Source: JBMNIZ01 sp050951405
GTDB taxonomy: Bacteria > Bacillota > DULZ01
Reading direction: 5' to 3'
Length of the DNA: 64,000 nucleotides
Assembly (NCBI GenBank): GCA_050951405.1
Contig: JBMNIZ010000001.1
Coordinates: 1 to 64,000, forward strand
Within the stretch, counting starts at the first letter, position 1. Each line of letters opens with the position of its first letter. The notes under the pieces are model-generated. The model had not been told where the DNA came from. It searched no databases and saw only the letters and a list, made by a program, of their open reading frames with translations. Positions 9,350 through 18,641 of this stretch are shown one piece after another. The position numbers and the translations under genes are program-made.

Positions 9350-10090
9350 TCACAATATCCATTTCCTCTTGATGTTCCACTGGCAGTAATAAAAAAGCAA
9401 TACGCCAAAGGCAACCAGCAAGGTAATGTTTAACCACCCATTCATATAGCCGGTATGCGTGATAGAGTTATTCAGCATATCCGCTCCGTAGGTCAAAGGA
9501 AGGCAGTATGAAATAGGCTGCAAAAATACCGGCAGGGTCTTTATCGGAATAAAGAATCCCGACAGAAACAGCATGGGAAAGCGGAAAAAGTTCGAATAAG
9601 TCTGCGCTTCAAAGACTTCCTTGGAGGAAACCGCGATGGCCAGGCCCAGCAGGGTAGAGGTCACAGCCATGAGCAAGATGCTGATTAACGCCATTCCCCA
9701 GTTGATGCCCGACAAATCGGTGAGAAAAACTGCAAATAAGACCGGCGAGAAAGCAATAATCGTGCCAAAAAGGACGGCGCCGGAAATTTTTGCCAACACC
9801 AAAGTATTCAGACTGATGGGTGCGATCAATAAGCGATCAAAAGAACGGCCTCTTCGTTCAAAAGTTATCGTTACCGCCAGCATGGAGGTGGTGCCGAAGA
9901 GGATGCTCATGCTCATCAGCCCCGGCAAAAGCTCTCTGATGGCAATGGACTGGGCTTGGGGAGTGCGGATGAATTGCATCAGCGTCCAAGAGAGAGGAAA
10001 GATGATGCCCCAGCTGATATTGGGGGGCTTGAGATAGTAGTTTTTTATGTCCTTCCTTAAAATGTTCCAAAAGGCAATCCAAGCATTCAT
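9350..10090 (-). CDS. ABC-2 type multidrug/antibiotic exporter permease
   Basis: 246 residues with six hydrophobic segments and an ABC-2 membrane layout; the region FGTTSMLAVTITFERRGRSFDRLLIAPIS is characteristic of DrrB/NodJ-like permeases. Its start overlaps the end of the ATPase gene by four bases, so the two form one exporter made with the ArsR-family regulator. Substrate unknown. Confidence 0.88.
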   Translation of the reverse strand: MNAWIAFWNILRKDIKNYYLKPPNISWGIIFPLSWTLMQFIRTPQAQSIAIRELLPGLMSMSILFGTTSMLAVTITFERRGRSFDRLLIAPISLNTLVLAKISGAVLFGTIIAFSPVLFAVFLTDLSGINWGMALISILLMAVTSTLLGLAIAVSSKEVFEAQTYSNFFRFPMLFLSGFFIPIKTLPVFLQPISYCLPLTYGADMLNNSITHTGYMNGWLNITLLVAFGVLLFYYCQWNIKRKWIL

Positions 10091-11055
10091 TTCTTCCCAC
10101 CCTCTTTCTCTTTGTGCAGCTTGCCTGCTTCGATTCCAGTCACCTTGACAAAGACATCCTCCAAACTGGGCCGCATTTCCTTGGCCTCATACACGGTAAT
10201 TCCTTTGCTGTCAAGGTATTGTAGGATCGGCCAAAGGGCGATCCGATCCGGTGAAGAGATGAAGCAAGCGTTTTCTTCCTTCTTCACTTCGATACGGAGG
10301 GCGGGAAATTGATGCTGGAGCTCCTCTTTAATGCCATTCGCCTTACCGTTCAGCGTCAATTTCATGATATGCTCATGGGTAAGGTTTTCCATCAGCTCTG
10401 CCAGGGTGCCTGATTTGACAATTTTTCCGTTGACAATAAAGGCGATCCGGTCGCAAATTCGTTCTGCCTCCTCAATATAATGGGTTGTAAGGAAGACTGT
10501 GGTGCCCTGGCGCTTCAGATCCAAAATCAGGCTGCGGATTTGCCTTGCGCTTTCCACGTCAATCCCAGTGGTGGGCTCGTCCAGAAAGAGAATTTTCGGG
10601 TAGTGGATAATAGCCGCTGCAATGGTAAGCTTGCGCCGCATCCCCTTTGAATACGCCTTGAAAGGACGTTTTCCCGCCTTCTTCAGACCGAACCACTCAA
10701 GCAATTCCTTGGCCCGTTTTTCGCGCTCCTCTTTTCTCATGCCATAAAGGGAAGCGCAAAAGCAGAGGTTTTCAAATCCGTCCATTTCGTCATAGAGATT
10801 GCTTTCATCCGCGACGACGCCCATCATGCTCTGGGCTTTCTTTATATCCTTTATGCCGTCCAGACCATCTATGCAGATGGTGCCGCCGCTGGGTCTGCAT
10901 AAGCCGATGAGCATATTGATGGTAGTTGTCTTGCCTGCTCCGTTGGGACCTAGAAAACCAAATATTTCTCCTTCTTCAATATCAAAAGAGATACCGTCTA
11001 CAGCGGTGAAATCACCATATGCTTTTTTAAGATTCCTGACGCTGACAATGCTCAT
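10087..11055 (-). CDS. ABC exporter ATP-binding protein (DrrA-like)
   Basis: 322 residues. Walker A is GPNGAGKTTTINML, the signature loop YSKGMRRKL, Walker B KILFLDEPTTGID and the switch His in TTHYIEEAE. A C-terminal extension of about 90 residues is as in DrrA-type drug exporter ATPases. The ATG follows AAGGAGAA and overlaps the end of the regulator gene by 29 bases. It powers the ABC-2 permease encoded next. Confidence 0.92.
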   Translation of the reverse strand: MSIVSVRNLKKAYGDFTAVDGISFDIEEGEIFGFLGPNGAGKTTTINMLIGLCRPSGGTICIDGLDGIKDIKKAQSMMGVVADESNLYDEMDGFENLCFCASLYGMRKEEREKRAKELLEWFGLKKAGKRPFKAYSKGMRRKLTIAAAIIHYPKILFLDEPTTGIDVESARQIRSLILDLKRQGTTVFLTTHYIEEAERICDRIAFIVNGKIVKSGTLAELMENLTHEHIMKLTLNGKANGIKEELQHQFPALRIEVKKEENACFISSPDRIALWPILQYLDSKGITVYEAKEMRPSLEDVFVKVTGIEAGKLHKEKEGGKK

Positions 11056-11467
11056 GATGCGAGTTCTCCTTCTTTTCGGTTCTCAGGCCATGGCAGGCAA
11101 ACCGAACTTCCTCTGGACATTCTTTGCCGGGCTGACGGCTGCGGCATTTGTCCCTCTTTTCCTGCAGACAACTTTCTTCTTCCGGTTTGCAGGCCTCTTT
11201 TTGTATGGCTGCCAATTCCTCAAGTTCAGAGGCAAGTGCCAGCAGTTGCTTGCGGTCCACATCATAATGCATGAAGTAGCCGCGTCTTTCGCCAATCAGC
11301 AAGCCGGCCTGGCGCAAAACTTTTAAATGCTGGGATATGGCCGCCTCCGTTAAGCCCAAATGGCGTGCCAAGGCGCCCACGCAATAATTGTGCTTCAGCA
11401 GCAATTTCACTATTTTTAGTCTTGTCTCGTCCGCCATTGCTTTTAACATCATTGTAGTGTTTTCCAA
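11027..11467 (-). CDS. ArsR-family regulator with Cys-rich tail
   Basis: 146 residues from a TTG start behind AAAGGGGG. Residues 1-90 are a winged helix: MADETRLKIVKLL, the recognition segment TEAAISQHLKVLRQAGL and the wing GYFMHYDV. The C-terminal 55 residues are rich in Cys and His (CKPEEESC, CRSRQPGKEC, HHEHC), suggesting metal or thiol sensing. Two identical operator dyads lie upstream (11485-11542), so autorepression of the regulator/ABC exporter operon is likely. Confidence 0.85.
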   Translation of the reverse strand: MENTTMMLKAMADETRLKIVKLLLKHNYCVGALARHLGLTEAAISQHLKVLRQAGLLIGERRGYFMHYDVDRKQLLALASELEELAAIQKEACKPEEESCLQEKRDKCRSRQPGKECPEEVRFACHGLRTEKKENSHHEHCQRQES

Positions 11468-11484
11468 AACAAAAGCCCCCTTTC

Positions 11485-11542
11485 AATTAAGTAATCACTT
11501 AATTAAAATAGCACTTTCATCTAATTAAGTCAACACTTAATT
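11485..11542. promoter_or_regulatory. Tandem operator dyads for the ArsR-family regulator
   Basis: AATTAAGT-N4-ACTTAATT occurs twice, at 11485-11504 and 11523-11542. Both copies are perfect 8+8 inverted repeats, with centres 38 bases apart. They are directly upstream of the regulator gene. Confidence 0.75.
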
Positions 11543-11642
11543 AAAATTTTATTTGAGCCGCACTGCCCTGTACTGAGCATTCGGTCTTCTATCCCCTCGG
11601 CGATAAATAACAAACAACGGTACTTGTTTCTCCCTTACATCT

Positions 11643-11676
11643 AAAAACCACCGCTTTTTCTTGCGGTGGCTTTTTT
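11643..11676 (+). terminator. Bidirectional intrinsic terminator
   Basis: CCACCGC/GCGGTGG with an 8-base loop, flanked by AAAAA on the left and TTTTTT on the right. Otherwise 11543-11893 contains no gene that I can support. Confidence 0.65.
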
Positions 11677-11893
11677 CATCCTATCAGCGGTAACCCGGCA
11701 ATCGTGCAAATAATCCCGGCAATACAAAAGAGAAGCAGAGGGCTTCTGGATTCCTTAAAGGATAATAAAAAAATGATTTATTTTGCCCGGCCTAGGTTTT
11801 TCCCTGTGCCATCGTCTCTCCTTTTACGGTGGGCCCATAAAAAAAGAAAGCTGAATATTGCTCTTAAAGCCTATAAAGGAGAACAGATGAAAA

Positions 11894-12121
11894 GCCGAGT
11901 TTGGCAAAGGCAGGATAAAGGGACACGCAACATTTGACGGGGAAGCTTATGAGGGCAGCATTGTTAATATGGGCGTGAAAAATGCGGACGGCTCGGTGTG
12001 TTAGCTCATCAGTTTGCCCGAGGATACTCGCAAGAAGATCGGAAAACAACCTGGAGAGCAAGTGAAAGCAACTATTCAAAAAAAGTGTAATCATCAGCTA
12101 GACGGTTTATTATCAGCATAA
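11894..12121 (+). pseudogene. DUF1905-domain protein remnant
   Basis: Read from 11894 the frame gives AEFGKGRIKGHATFDGEAYE, then GSIVNMGVKNADGSVC, a TAG stop, then LISLPEDTRKKIGKQPGEQV and KATIQKK. This is the DUF1905 beta-barrel that ends YdeI-like proteins, but its N-terminal part is absent (in-frame TGA just upstream) and an internal stop interrupts it. It overlaps the convergent TipAS gene by 28 bases. Confidence 0.65.
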
Positions 12122-12504
12122 ACAGCCATTGCCTCCCGCATGAACTTTGCCAAGCCCGGACCGAATCCATCAATATTTTCAGTGAAGCGTGCGTCGTCCA
12201 CGTACAGTTGGCCCAAATTCTTAAAGGCCTCAAGGGAATAATTGCCCATTTCGTTCAAAATCACATACCATTCTTCAATTGCTGCTTGTGCTTCTTTTGC
12301 ATCAGGCGGAAGATGGCGAAGTCCGGCCAGCTTCCTAAATATTGCATTGATTTTTTCAGCAACTTCTTTTTTCTCATTCTCAGACAGTCTCGCTATTTTC
12401 GCCTTGGCCTCATCTACAGCCAAGTCGCCCCATATTTTCCGAGCCTCTTCCTCATACGGATTATGATTAAAGTCAAATCCTTCAAATTTTTCCTTGTCCC
12501 TCAC
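12094..12504 (-). CDS. Stand-alone TipAS-domain protein
   Basis: 136 residues from a GTG start behind AAAGGAG. The whole chain corresponds to the antibiotic-recognition domain of TipAL (KFEGFDFNHNPYEEEARKIW..., then a helical bundle ending GLAKFMREAMAVYA). The MerR-type DNA-binding domain that normally precedes it is missing, and none is encoded next to it. In full-length relatives this domain binds thiopeptides and other drugs; here it may only sequester a ligand. Confidence 0.8.
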   Translation of the reverse strand: MRDKEKFEGFDFNHNPYEEEARKIWGDLAVDEAKAKIARLSENEKKEVAEKINAIFRKLAGLRHLPPDAKEAQAAIEEWYVILNEMGNYSLEAFKNLGQLYVDDARFTENIDGFGPGLAKFMREAMAVYADNKPSS

Positions 12505-12530
12505 CTTTATTTCTCCTTTCGCATCATGTT

Positions 12531-13355
12531 TTAGATTGTTATTTCCCTGCCTGCTGACAGATAATCAATTCGATCACCCATGGCAGCTTTAAGCCTGTCA
12601 TATGATTCTTTCCCTGTGCAATGGCAGGTATAAAATTTTGCATTTGTATCCATCAAGTATTCGCTTATTTTATCTATCGTTTCAGGGTCCTCAGTGGTCC
12701 CCGATGAACGGCTGTAAAGATGAAATCCACCTATCACAAAATTGGGCATATGCCCTGTTAGATCATGGAAATGTTCAAGGATATTTACAATACCATTGTG
12801 GGCACATCCTGTTACCAAAAGCGTCTTGCCGTCTTCCTCTATGATGAGGTTTTGTTCGTGAGCAAAGGTGTCCTGTACTATTTGCCCGCTCTGCTCCATC
12901 AATAGTCCCGCATTTGATTTTGGCAGAGCTGCCCTTTGAGTAATATTTGAGAACAATTGCATCCCCTTGCCAATAAAGAAGCGGTCTGATGTAAGCACAA
13001 TTCGCCCGTTTTCTTTCAGTTCTACATCCAGACCAATATACTCCAGTTCATCATTCGAACGTAAAGCATAGTATTTTTCAAATGCCAATTGGTGCAAGAA
13101 TACCTTGGCCTTTGTGTTTTCACGCAAAAATGCCCTCAGCCCGCCGCCATGGTCATAATGTCCATGTGAAATAATGAGATAATCCACATCAAAAATATCC
13201 ACATTCAGCTTTATTGCATTTTCAAGAAATAACTCGCTTGCACCGACATCAAAAAGAATTTTGCGCCCATTTGATTCTATGTAAAGGCTAAGTCCGTGTT
13301 CACTGCCCAAGTCCGCCCATAGCGCTGTATTCTCCACTAATGTTTTGATAATCAT
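12531..13355 (-). CDS. Metallo-beta-lactamase-fold hydrolase
   Basis: About 274 residues from ATG 13355 (MIIKTLVENTAL), the usual beginning of this family; the frame is open 45 codons further upstream to 13490, without similarity. The metal motif is SHGHYDHGGG, with further ligands in VTGCAHNGIVN and GGFHLY. It is closest to the subgroup annotated as 7,8-dihydropterin-6-methyl-4-(beta-D-ribofuranosyl)aminobenzene-phosphate synthase-like. Cytoplasmic, specific substrate unknown. Confidence 0.82.
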   Translation of the reverse strand: MIIKTLVENTALWADLGSEHGLSLYIESNGRKILFDVGASELFLENAIKLNVDIFDVDYLIISHGHYDHGGGLRAFLRENTKAKVFLHQLAFEKYYALRSNDELEYIGLDVELKENGRIVLTSDRFFIGKGMQLFSNITQRAALPKSNAGLLMEQSGQIVQDTFAHEQNLIIEEDGKTLLVTGCAHNGIVNILEHFHDLTGHMPNFVIGGFHLYSRSSGTTEDPETIDKISEYLMDTNAKFYTCHCTGKESYDRLKAAMGDRIDYLSAGREITI

Positions 13356-13468
13356 GGCCTCAGCCCACCGCCTTCCTTTAAAGAGCAATTCCATTGTCTT
13401 GTTATAAAACGTGCGGTACGTTCTTAATCGGGTTAACAGTACTGTCTCCTTTGCTGTCCTTTGCAAAA

Positions 13469-13720
13469 TCATCTTGTGGTTTTGTTCCATACCTTTTTGA
13501 GCATATTGTAATGCATGAGTTTTTGCTGTGCCATTTCTCCCCCAAAGACAATTTGTCCCTGAACCTTGGCATATTCCTGTCCGATAACTCCACCCAGCCC
13601 TTTAAAATATATGTAAAGAGCCATAGAATGGGATAACAGCATAAGACCGAAATAAACGCCGTTAATTTTTTCATGTTGGTTCCCTTTTAGGTATCCCAAA
13701 TTATTTAACCGGAAAATCAA
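13469..13720 (-). CDS. Small hypothetical protein with one hydrophobic segment
   Basis: 83 codons. From about residue 18 it has one membrane-like stretch (INGVYFGLMLLSHSMALYIY) and then a soluble tail with a hydrophilic end. I recognise no family, its codon choice is ordinary, and it overlaps the downstream end of the VanX-like gene by 20 bases. A competing frame (13402-13674) covers the same DNA with a good hydrophobic leader, so the call is weak; it may be a gene remnant. Confidence 0.25.
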   Translation of the reverse strand: MIFRLNNLGYLKGNQHEKINGVYFGLMLLSHSMALYIYFKGLGGVIGQEYAKVQGQIVFGGEMAQQKLMHYNMLKKVWNKTTR

Positions 13721-14420
13721 AATATGTATCCGGATAAGGCTCGTCTTTCAATGTATAATGCCACCACTCCTCCGGGTAAACCTCAAAACCGGCGGCAACC
13801 ATAGCATCACGCAGGATATTGCGGTTTTTCTCCTGCTCCTTAGTGATTAAATCAGTACCATGGTTTGAGATTTCGCCAAAAAAGTCAAAGCCGCTTCCCA
13901 TATCCACTTCCTCGCCAGTGGAAATATCAACGAAAGTCAAATCAACGGTGCTCCCTCGTGAATGGCTGGATTTTTCTGCAACATATCCCAGTTCAAACAA
14001 AAGGGATTTATTCAAATCGGGATAGTATTTTTCCTTCATTTTAATATCATCCAAATCCTGTGCCCAGCGTTTAAAATGGTCAACCGCTCTCTGGGGACGG
14101 TAAGCGTCGAAAATCTTAATGTAGTACCCCTGTTCATACAGCATATCAGCGGCTTTTTTCAGTGCCTGCGCCGCCTCTTTGGTCAGGATCGCCTTGGGCG
14201 CTTGATAACCGTCAATCACTGCGCCGACAAAATTGTCCTCACTAAAATATCGTATCTCAAGGAGTGCGGTGGGGATTACATCAGTTACATAAACAAAGCC
14301 GTCGGGAAGTTGATCTGGGTTTGATTTAACAGCCCGAGATGCAAGTATTGCTAATATGACCAATAATACAATAGCCCATCTTACAAGTTTTTTATTTTTG
14401 GCTTTTACTGTTTCTGACAC
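13701..14420 (-). CDS. VanX/DdpX-type D-Ala-D-Ala dipeptidase, membrane-anchored
   Basis: About 239 residues from GTG 14420, chosen for the AGGGGTGAG site upstream. An N-terminal transmembrane anchor (WAIVLLVILAILASRA) is followed by a peptidase M15D domain with zinc ligands in SSHSRGSTVDL and EWWHY. VanX-like enzymes hydrolyse D-Ala-D-Ala. Most VanX proteins are cytoplasmic; the anchor here puts the catalytic domain outside, which argues for a wall-recycling role. No vanH, vanA or vanRS genes lie near, so glycopeptide resistance is not implied. Confidence 0.85.
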   Translation of the reverse strand: MSETVKAKNKKLVRWAIVLLVILAILASRAVKSNPDQLPDGFVYVTDVIPTALLEIRYFSEDNFVGAVIDGYQAPKAILTKEAAQALKKAADMLYEQGYYIKIFDAYRPQRAVDHFKRWAQDLDDIKMKEKYYPDLNKSLLFELGYVAEKSSHSRGSTVDLTFVDISTGEEVDMGSGFDFFGEISNHGTDLITKEQEKNRNILRDAMVAAGFEVYPEEWWHYTLKDEPYPDTYFDFPVK

Positions 14421-14859
14421 AATCTCACCCCTTGTACTTTTTATTTGTTCACATAATAATAATATCCCGCCAATGTAATGGCAGCCAAATAACATCCAAG
14501 ATCAAAGGATAAACAAATGACAAAATAGGACCAGTCATCCACAAAGCGGATGCGTAGCCTTTATCCTTGGCTGGTGATTGGCAAGCTGAATAATATAAGA
14601 GGCAATATTCAGATTAACAAGCAAAGCTAACTGAAGAATTTACACACTAATTTGGACTTGACCTCTTTATAGCAAAATATTTATTGCCTGACAATATATT
14701 TTTATTGTTTTTCGCCTAGCGATTAAAAATTAAAAAGGTATCGCTCATCCAATATCCTAAAGCTTCTTCCTCATTTTTCCTTACAACCAACCTGTCTCAT
14801 CAACTTGAACCCCAACTAATTTCAGGCTCCATTTACCCCAAAATATACCCCCGACATGT
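14421..14859. other. Intergenic region without recognisable gene
   Basis: AT-rich sequence between the VanX-like gene and the IS30 target duplication. I see no gene, RNA or convincing terminator. Confidence 0.5.
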
Positions 14860-14874
14860 TCTTAAGACACGTAT
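14860..14874 (+). repeat. IS30 target-site duplication, left copy
   Basis: TCTTAAGACACGTAT occurs here and, identically, at 18594-18608, directly abutting both ends of the IS30 element. Confidence 0.85.
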
Positions 14875-15533
14875 GGTAAGTTGTAAAATTAATTGCCGCA
14901 TTTAATAAAAAATAGAGACTCAAGGCTAAACCTCTGATATGTTTAAGGTAACTACGCTTAAAAACATAAAGGAGGCAAAGCACATGAGTCAACTCAATTG
15001 TACCACGACTTCCCGCCGCTTTAAACACATCACTGTAAAAGAACGCTATCAGATTGAAATTCTTCTAAAGGAGAAGAAGTCACCCAGCGAGATAGCAAAG
15101 CTGTTAGGCAAGCATAAGCGAACCATCGAACGTGAGATTGCCCGTGGAACTGTCAGGATGCTGAGAAGCGACCTGGTTTATGTTGATAGATACTGTGCAG
15201 ATACAGCAGAGCGAATATACCGGGAGAGAGCTGCTAATAAGGGAGCATGCTTAAAGATCGGTCATGACCATGGACTAGCCGATTACATTGAAAAAAAGAT
15301 TATCAAAGAGGGATATACCCCTGACGCAGTCATTGGCGAAATCCGGGCAAAAGGCTTAAAATTTAAGACTAGTATATGTGTGTGCTAACATAAAAGTGAT
15401 CCAAAAAGCCAGTCAATGATTACGAAAAAGTGATCCACCTGCGCAATCGATCCGGCATCTGTGATAACGAATATTTGATCCACTTTGAGTAAATTCCTGT
15501 ACAATCGATGATAAGACATCAATTGGCAGGAGG

Positions 15534-17009
15534 ATGAAAGGCGTGATCATTGACGTGGATCTTTATGGCAAAATTAGATACATGTATGTTCAACAACAAA
15601 TGTCTCAAAGAGCAATTGCTAAAGAACTTGGCATTTCCCGCAACACAGTAAAAAAATATTGCGGGGGTGAACATGTACCCTGGGAACGACAGCCCTACCA
15701 TCGGGAATCACCGATTGTTACAAAGGAAGTTCGTGAATTCATCCTCCAATGCTTTGCCGAAGATAAGGCCGAAAATATTCCAAAACAAAGCCATACTGCC
15801 AGACGGATCTATAAACGCTTAGTAGATGAAAAAGGCTTTACCGGAGCTGAATCCACCATTAGACGGGTAGTCCGGGAGATGAAACAGCCCGTTAAAGAAG
15901 CCTTTATGCCCCTGGAATTTGACCCAGGCGAAGCAGCCCAAGTTGATTGGGGCGAGGCCACTATCTATCTCAACGGCGAAAAAACCAAGATCCAACTCTT
16001 CTGCTATCGGTTATGCTATAGCGCCGACATATTCGTTAAAGCTTTCTTTCGACAGAATCAAGAATCTTTTCTTGAAGGGCACGTAGCTGCTTTTACCCAC
16101 GGCAATGGTATTCCCAAGAAAATTATCTTTGATAATGCTCGGGTAGCCGTCAAAGAAGGTTTTGGCCTATATGCCAAGCCTCAGGCTGCCTACCAGGCCC
16201 TAAGTGCCCATTACGCCTTTGAAATGCACTTTACCAATATCAATAGCGGGAACGAAAAAGGCTTAGTGGAAAATCTGGTCGGCTGGGTTAGACGCAATGT
16301 GCTTGTGCCGGTTCCCCGGGTAAACAGTATAGATGAACTGAATGAAACTCTAATCTCCGCCTGCCTACAATACCGAAAACATCAAATCCAAGGCCGGGGC
16401 CAGACCGTAGGAGAGCAATTTGCGACAGAGAAATACAGCTTAACTCCACTACCTAAATTCGTATTTGATACCGGCAAAAGCACAACTGTTCGGGTAGCCG
16501 ATAACGGGCTAATTCGCTTTGAAGGAAATCAGTACTCTGTTCCTGTTTCATTAGTTGGCAAAACGGTTAGCATCAAGGCCTACGGTAATCACCTGGCCTG
16601 TTACCATCAGGGAGACGAGATAGCCAAACATCAACGTTTTTACAGCCGTGGGGAAACAGTATTTGAATTAGCTCACTACATACCACTACTGGAACAAAAA
16701 CCTCGTTCTGTGTTTCATGCCAAACCGGTTCGTCAAACAGCAACCAATGAACTTTTAGAGTGGGGCAAAATGTTTCCCGGTGGTGCCAAAGACACAGTCA
16801 AATTACTAAAATTCAGCGTGGAATATGGCCTCGAAAGAATTCTTGCTATTAAAGATGCATTACCGGCCGGCATCACTCCCACTATTGGCTTGGTACAAAA
16901 TGAGTTGGAACCACATATTCCTGTGAAACTGGATACCGCTAAAGATATCCCTGTTAGTACCATTGACCTGTCCGGCTATGATCGTAAGTATCTGGCGGTG
17001 GCACCATGA
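15534..17009 (+). CDS. istA: IS21-family transposase IstA
   Basis: 491 residues. The N-terminal helix-turn-helix is MSQRAIAKELGISRNTVKKY; the catalytic core has Asp in AAQVDWGEA, Asp in IIFDNARVAV and Glu in NEKGLVENLVGW. The start at 15534 follows AGGAGG (GCAGGAGG). The stop overlaps istB's start as ATGA. Intact, so the element may be active. Confidence 0.92.
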   Translation: MKGVIIDVDLYGKIRYMYVQQQMSQRAIAKELGISRNTVKKYCGGEHVPWERQPYHRESPIVTKEVREFILQCFAEDKAENIPKQSHTARRIYKRLVDEKGFTGAESTIRRVVREMKQPVKEAFMPLEFDPGEAAQVDWGEATIYLNGEKTKIQLFCYRLCYSADIFVKAFFRQNQESFLEGHVAAFTHGNGIPKKIIFDNARVAVKEGFGLYAKPQAAYQALSAHYAFEMHFTNINSGNEKGLVENLVGWVRRNVLVPVPRVNSIDELNETLISACLQYRKHQIQGRGQTVGEQFATEKYSLTPLPKFVFDTGKSTTVRVADNGLIRFEGNQYSVPVSLVGKTVSIKAYGNHLACYHQGDEIAKHQRFYSRGETVFELAHYIPLLEQKPRSVFHAKPVRQTATNELLEWGKMFPGGAKDTVKLLKFSVEYGLERILAIKDALPAGITPTIGLVQNELEPHIPVKLDTAKDIPVSTIDLSGYDRKYLAVAP

Positions 17010-17731
17010 ACCCTAAAAATGAACTAATTGCACTTTATGCCAAACAGCTTAAAATCCCTAGCTTTACACAGTATCAAGAAGTATTACGCCAGCAGAAGCA
17101 GCTAAGCTATGAGGATTTCCTTCTTTCAGTGATGAAGCAGGAACTGGCTTCCCGTAACCTTAATCAACAAAAAAGACGTATTAAACAGGCTGGATTTCCC
17201 AATGAAAAAAGCCTGGAAGAATTCGACTTTAAAAGGCTTAAGCACGTTGAAGAGGCCTACATACATCAATTAGCAAGCTGCGATTTTATCCGTAACCGGC
17301 AAAATGTATTAATGATTGGCAACCCCGGCAGTGGGAAGACCCACTTGAGCATTGCCTTGGGATTACGTGCCTGCCAAGCAGGATTTAGGGTTAAGTTTAC
17401 CACTGCCGCAACTCTGGCAACCACCCTTGTGGAGGCAAAAGAAACAAGAGAACTCCTAAAACTGGAACGCCAGCTTCAAAAAGCAGATCTACTGATTATT
17501 GATGAACTGTCCTATCTGAGCTTTAACCGCCATCAGTCTGAACTGCTTTTCAAGGTCATCTCCGACCGGGCGGAAAAAAGCAGTGTGATCATCAGTACTA
17601 ATCTGGAGTTTTCTCGGTGGACAGAGCTATTCGAAAATCCTACCTTGGTTGCAGCATTAGTGGATCGGCTCATCTTTCGATCCCATATTCTAAACATGAA
17701 TAATCCGTCCTACCGGATGGAACATGGTTAA
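17006..17731 (+). CDS. istB: IS21-family helper ATPase IstB
   Basis: 241 residues. DnaA/IstB-type AAA+ ATPase with Walker A GNPGSGKTHL and Walker B LLIIDELSYLSF, plus an arginine-containing sensor region late in the chain. It is translationally coupled to istA through a four-base overlap and directs target selection by IstA. Confidence 0.92.
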   Translation: MNPKNELIALYAKQLKIPSFTQYQEVLRQQKQLSYEDFLLSVMKQELASRNLNQQKRRIKQAGFPNEKSLEEFDFKRLKHVEEAYIHQLASCDFIRNRQNVLMIGNPGSGKTHLSIALGLRACQAGFRVKFTTAATLATTLVEAKETRELLKLERQLQKADLLIIDELSYLSFNRHQSELLFKVISDRAEKSSVIISTNLEFSRWTELFENPTLVAALVDRLIFRSHILNMNNPSYRMEHG

Positions 17732-18593
17732 GTTAATTTATTAATTCATCACTTTTATTGCTTAAAAGAAGCTAATATGAAATTGATTAACCGGTAACCA
17801 AGTGGATCACTTTTTGGTTATCACGGTGGATCAAAAATTCGTGGTCAGGTGGATCAAATATTCGTTGACATTCGGAGTATATGCACAAAAACGCTCTATA
17901 ACTATATCGACAAAGAAGTATTTGCAAATATAACAAATAAAAACCTTCCAGTAAAACGAGTACCTAAAAAAAATCGCCATAAGAGGGTACGAGTTGCCCA
18001 CAACAATCTAAAAGGCAGAAGCATTGAAGAAAGACCTGCGGCAGCTAATACTCGTGAAGAAGCCGGCCATTGGGAGATGGATTGTGTTGTAAGCGGCAAA
18101 GGGAAAGGCAAAGCCGCACTCTTAGTTCTAACAGAACGCAAGTTTAGAAAAGAGATTATCCGAAAGATGCCGGAAAAGACACAGAAATCAGTGAAGAAAA
18201 CGCTGGATAGGCTTGAAAGAGAGTACGGAGCACGCTTTTCAGAAGTGTTCAAAACCATTACGGTAGATAACGGAAGCGAGTTTCTTAACAGTGTAGAATT
18301 AGAGAGTTCAATCAGAAAGCCGGGCACTCATCGGACTAAAATCTATTATGCTCACCCATTCAGCGCATGGGAACGTGGGTCCAATGAAAATGCTAATAAG
18401 CTAATACGTCGGTTTATTCCAAAGGGCACAGATATCAGCAAGCTTAAACAGAAAGATATTAGGCGAATTGAGAACTGGATGAATAATTACCCAAGAAAAA
18501 TTCATGGATATAAATCTGCCAATGAGATGGCAAAGATGGCAGTATAATCAGAGGATGCCAAAATATGGGTGGCAATTAAACTTGCAATTCCCC

Positions 18594-18608
18594 TCTTAAG
18601 ACACGTAT
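18594..18608 (+). repeat. IS30 target-site duplication, right copy
   Basis: Identical to 14860-14874 (TCTTAAGACACGTAT). Confidence 0.85.
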
Positions 18609-18641
18609 CGAGGGTATAGTTGACAGGCTTACTATTATTTT

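Larger units (their letters stand above)
15379..17875 (+). mobile_element. IS21-family insertion sequence
   Basis: About 2.5 kb bracketed by the direct repeat AGTATATG (15371-15378 and 17876-17883). Both ends carry several copies of a TGATCC word: three on the left (near 15396, 15430, 15477) and three inverted on the right (near 17804, 17828, 17851), the multiple terminal repeats expected of IS21. It encodes an overlapping istA-istB pair. The terminal base pairs are not certain to the base. Confidence 0.88.
14984..18547 (+). pseudogene. IS30-family transposase split by an IS21 insertion
   Basis: The N-terminal part runs 14984-15378 (start ATG behind AAAGGAGG) with the helix-turn-helix KSPSEIAKLLGKHKRTIEREI; the C-terminal part runs from about 17876 to 18547 with the DDE residues in HWEMDCVV, TVDNGSEF and GSNENANKL. 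Joining the two across the 8-base duplication AGTATATG restores ...KTSICTKTLYNY.... The gene is inactive because the insertion adds stops. Confidence 0.9.
14875..18593 (+). mobile_element. IS30-family element, interrupted by an IS21-family element
   Basis: The left end reads GGTAAGTTGTAAAATTAATT and then GCC; the right end, reverse-complemented, reads GGGGAATTGCAAGTTTAATT and then GCC, a clear imperfect inverted repeat of about 25 bases. A 15-base direct repeat borders the element on both sides. Removing the nested IS21 leaves about 1.2 kb, the normal size for IS30. Long target duplications are unusual for the family (2-4 bp is typical) but are known for a few members such as IS1630. Confidence 0.85.

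Noticed and set aside
13701..14420. Vancomycin resistance locus
   Set aside because: Only a VanX-like gene is present; no vanH, vanA or vanRS.
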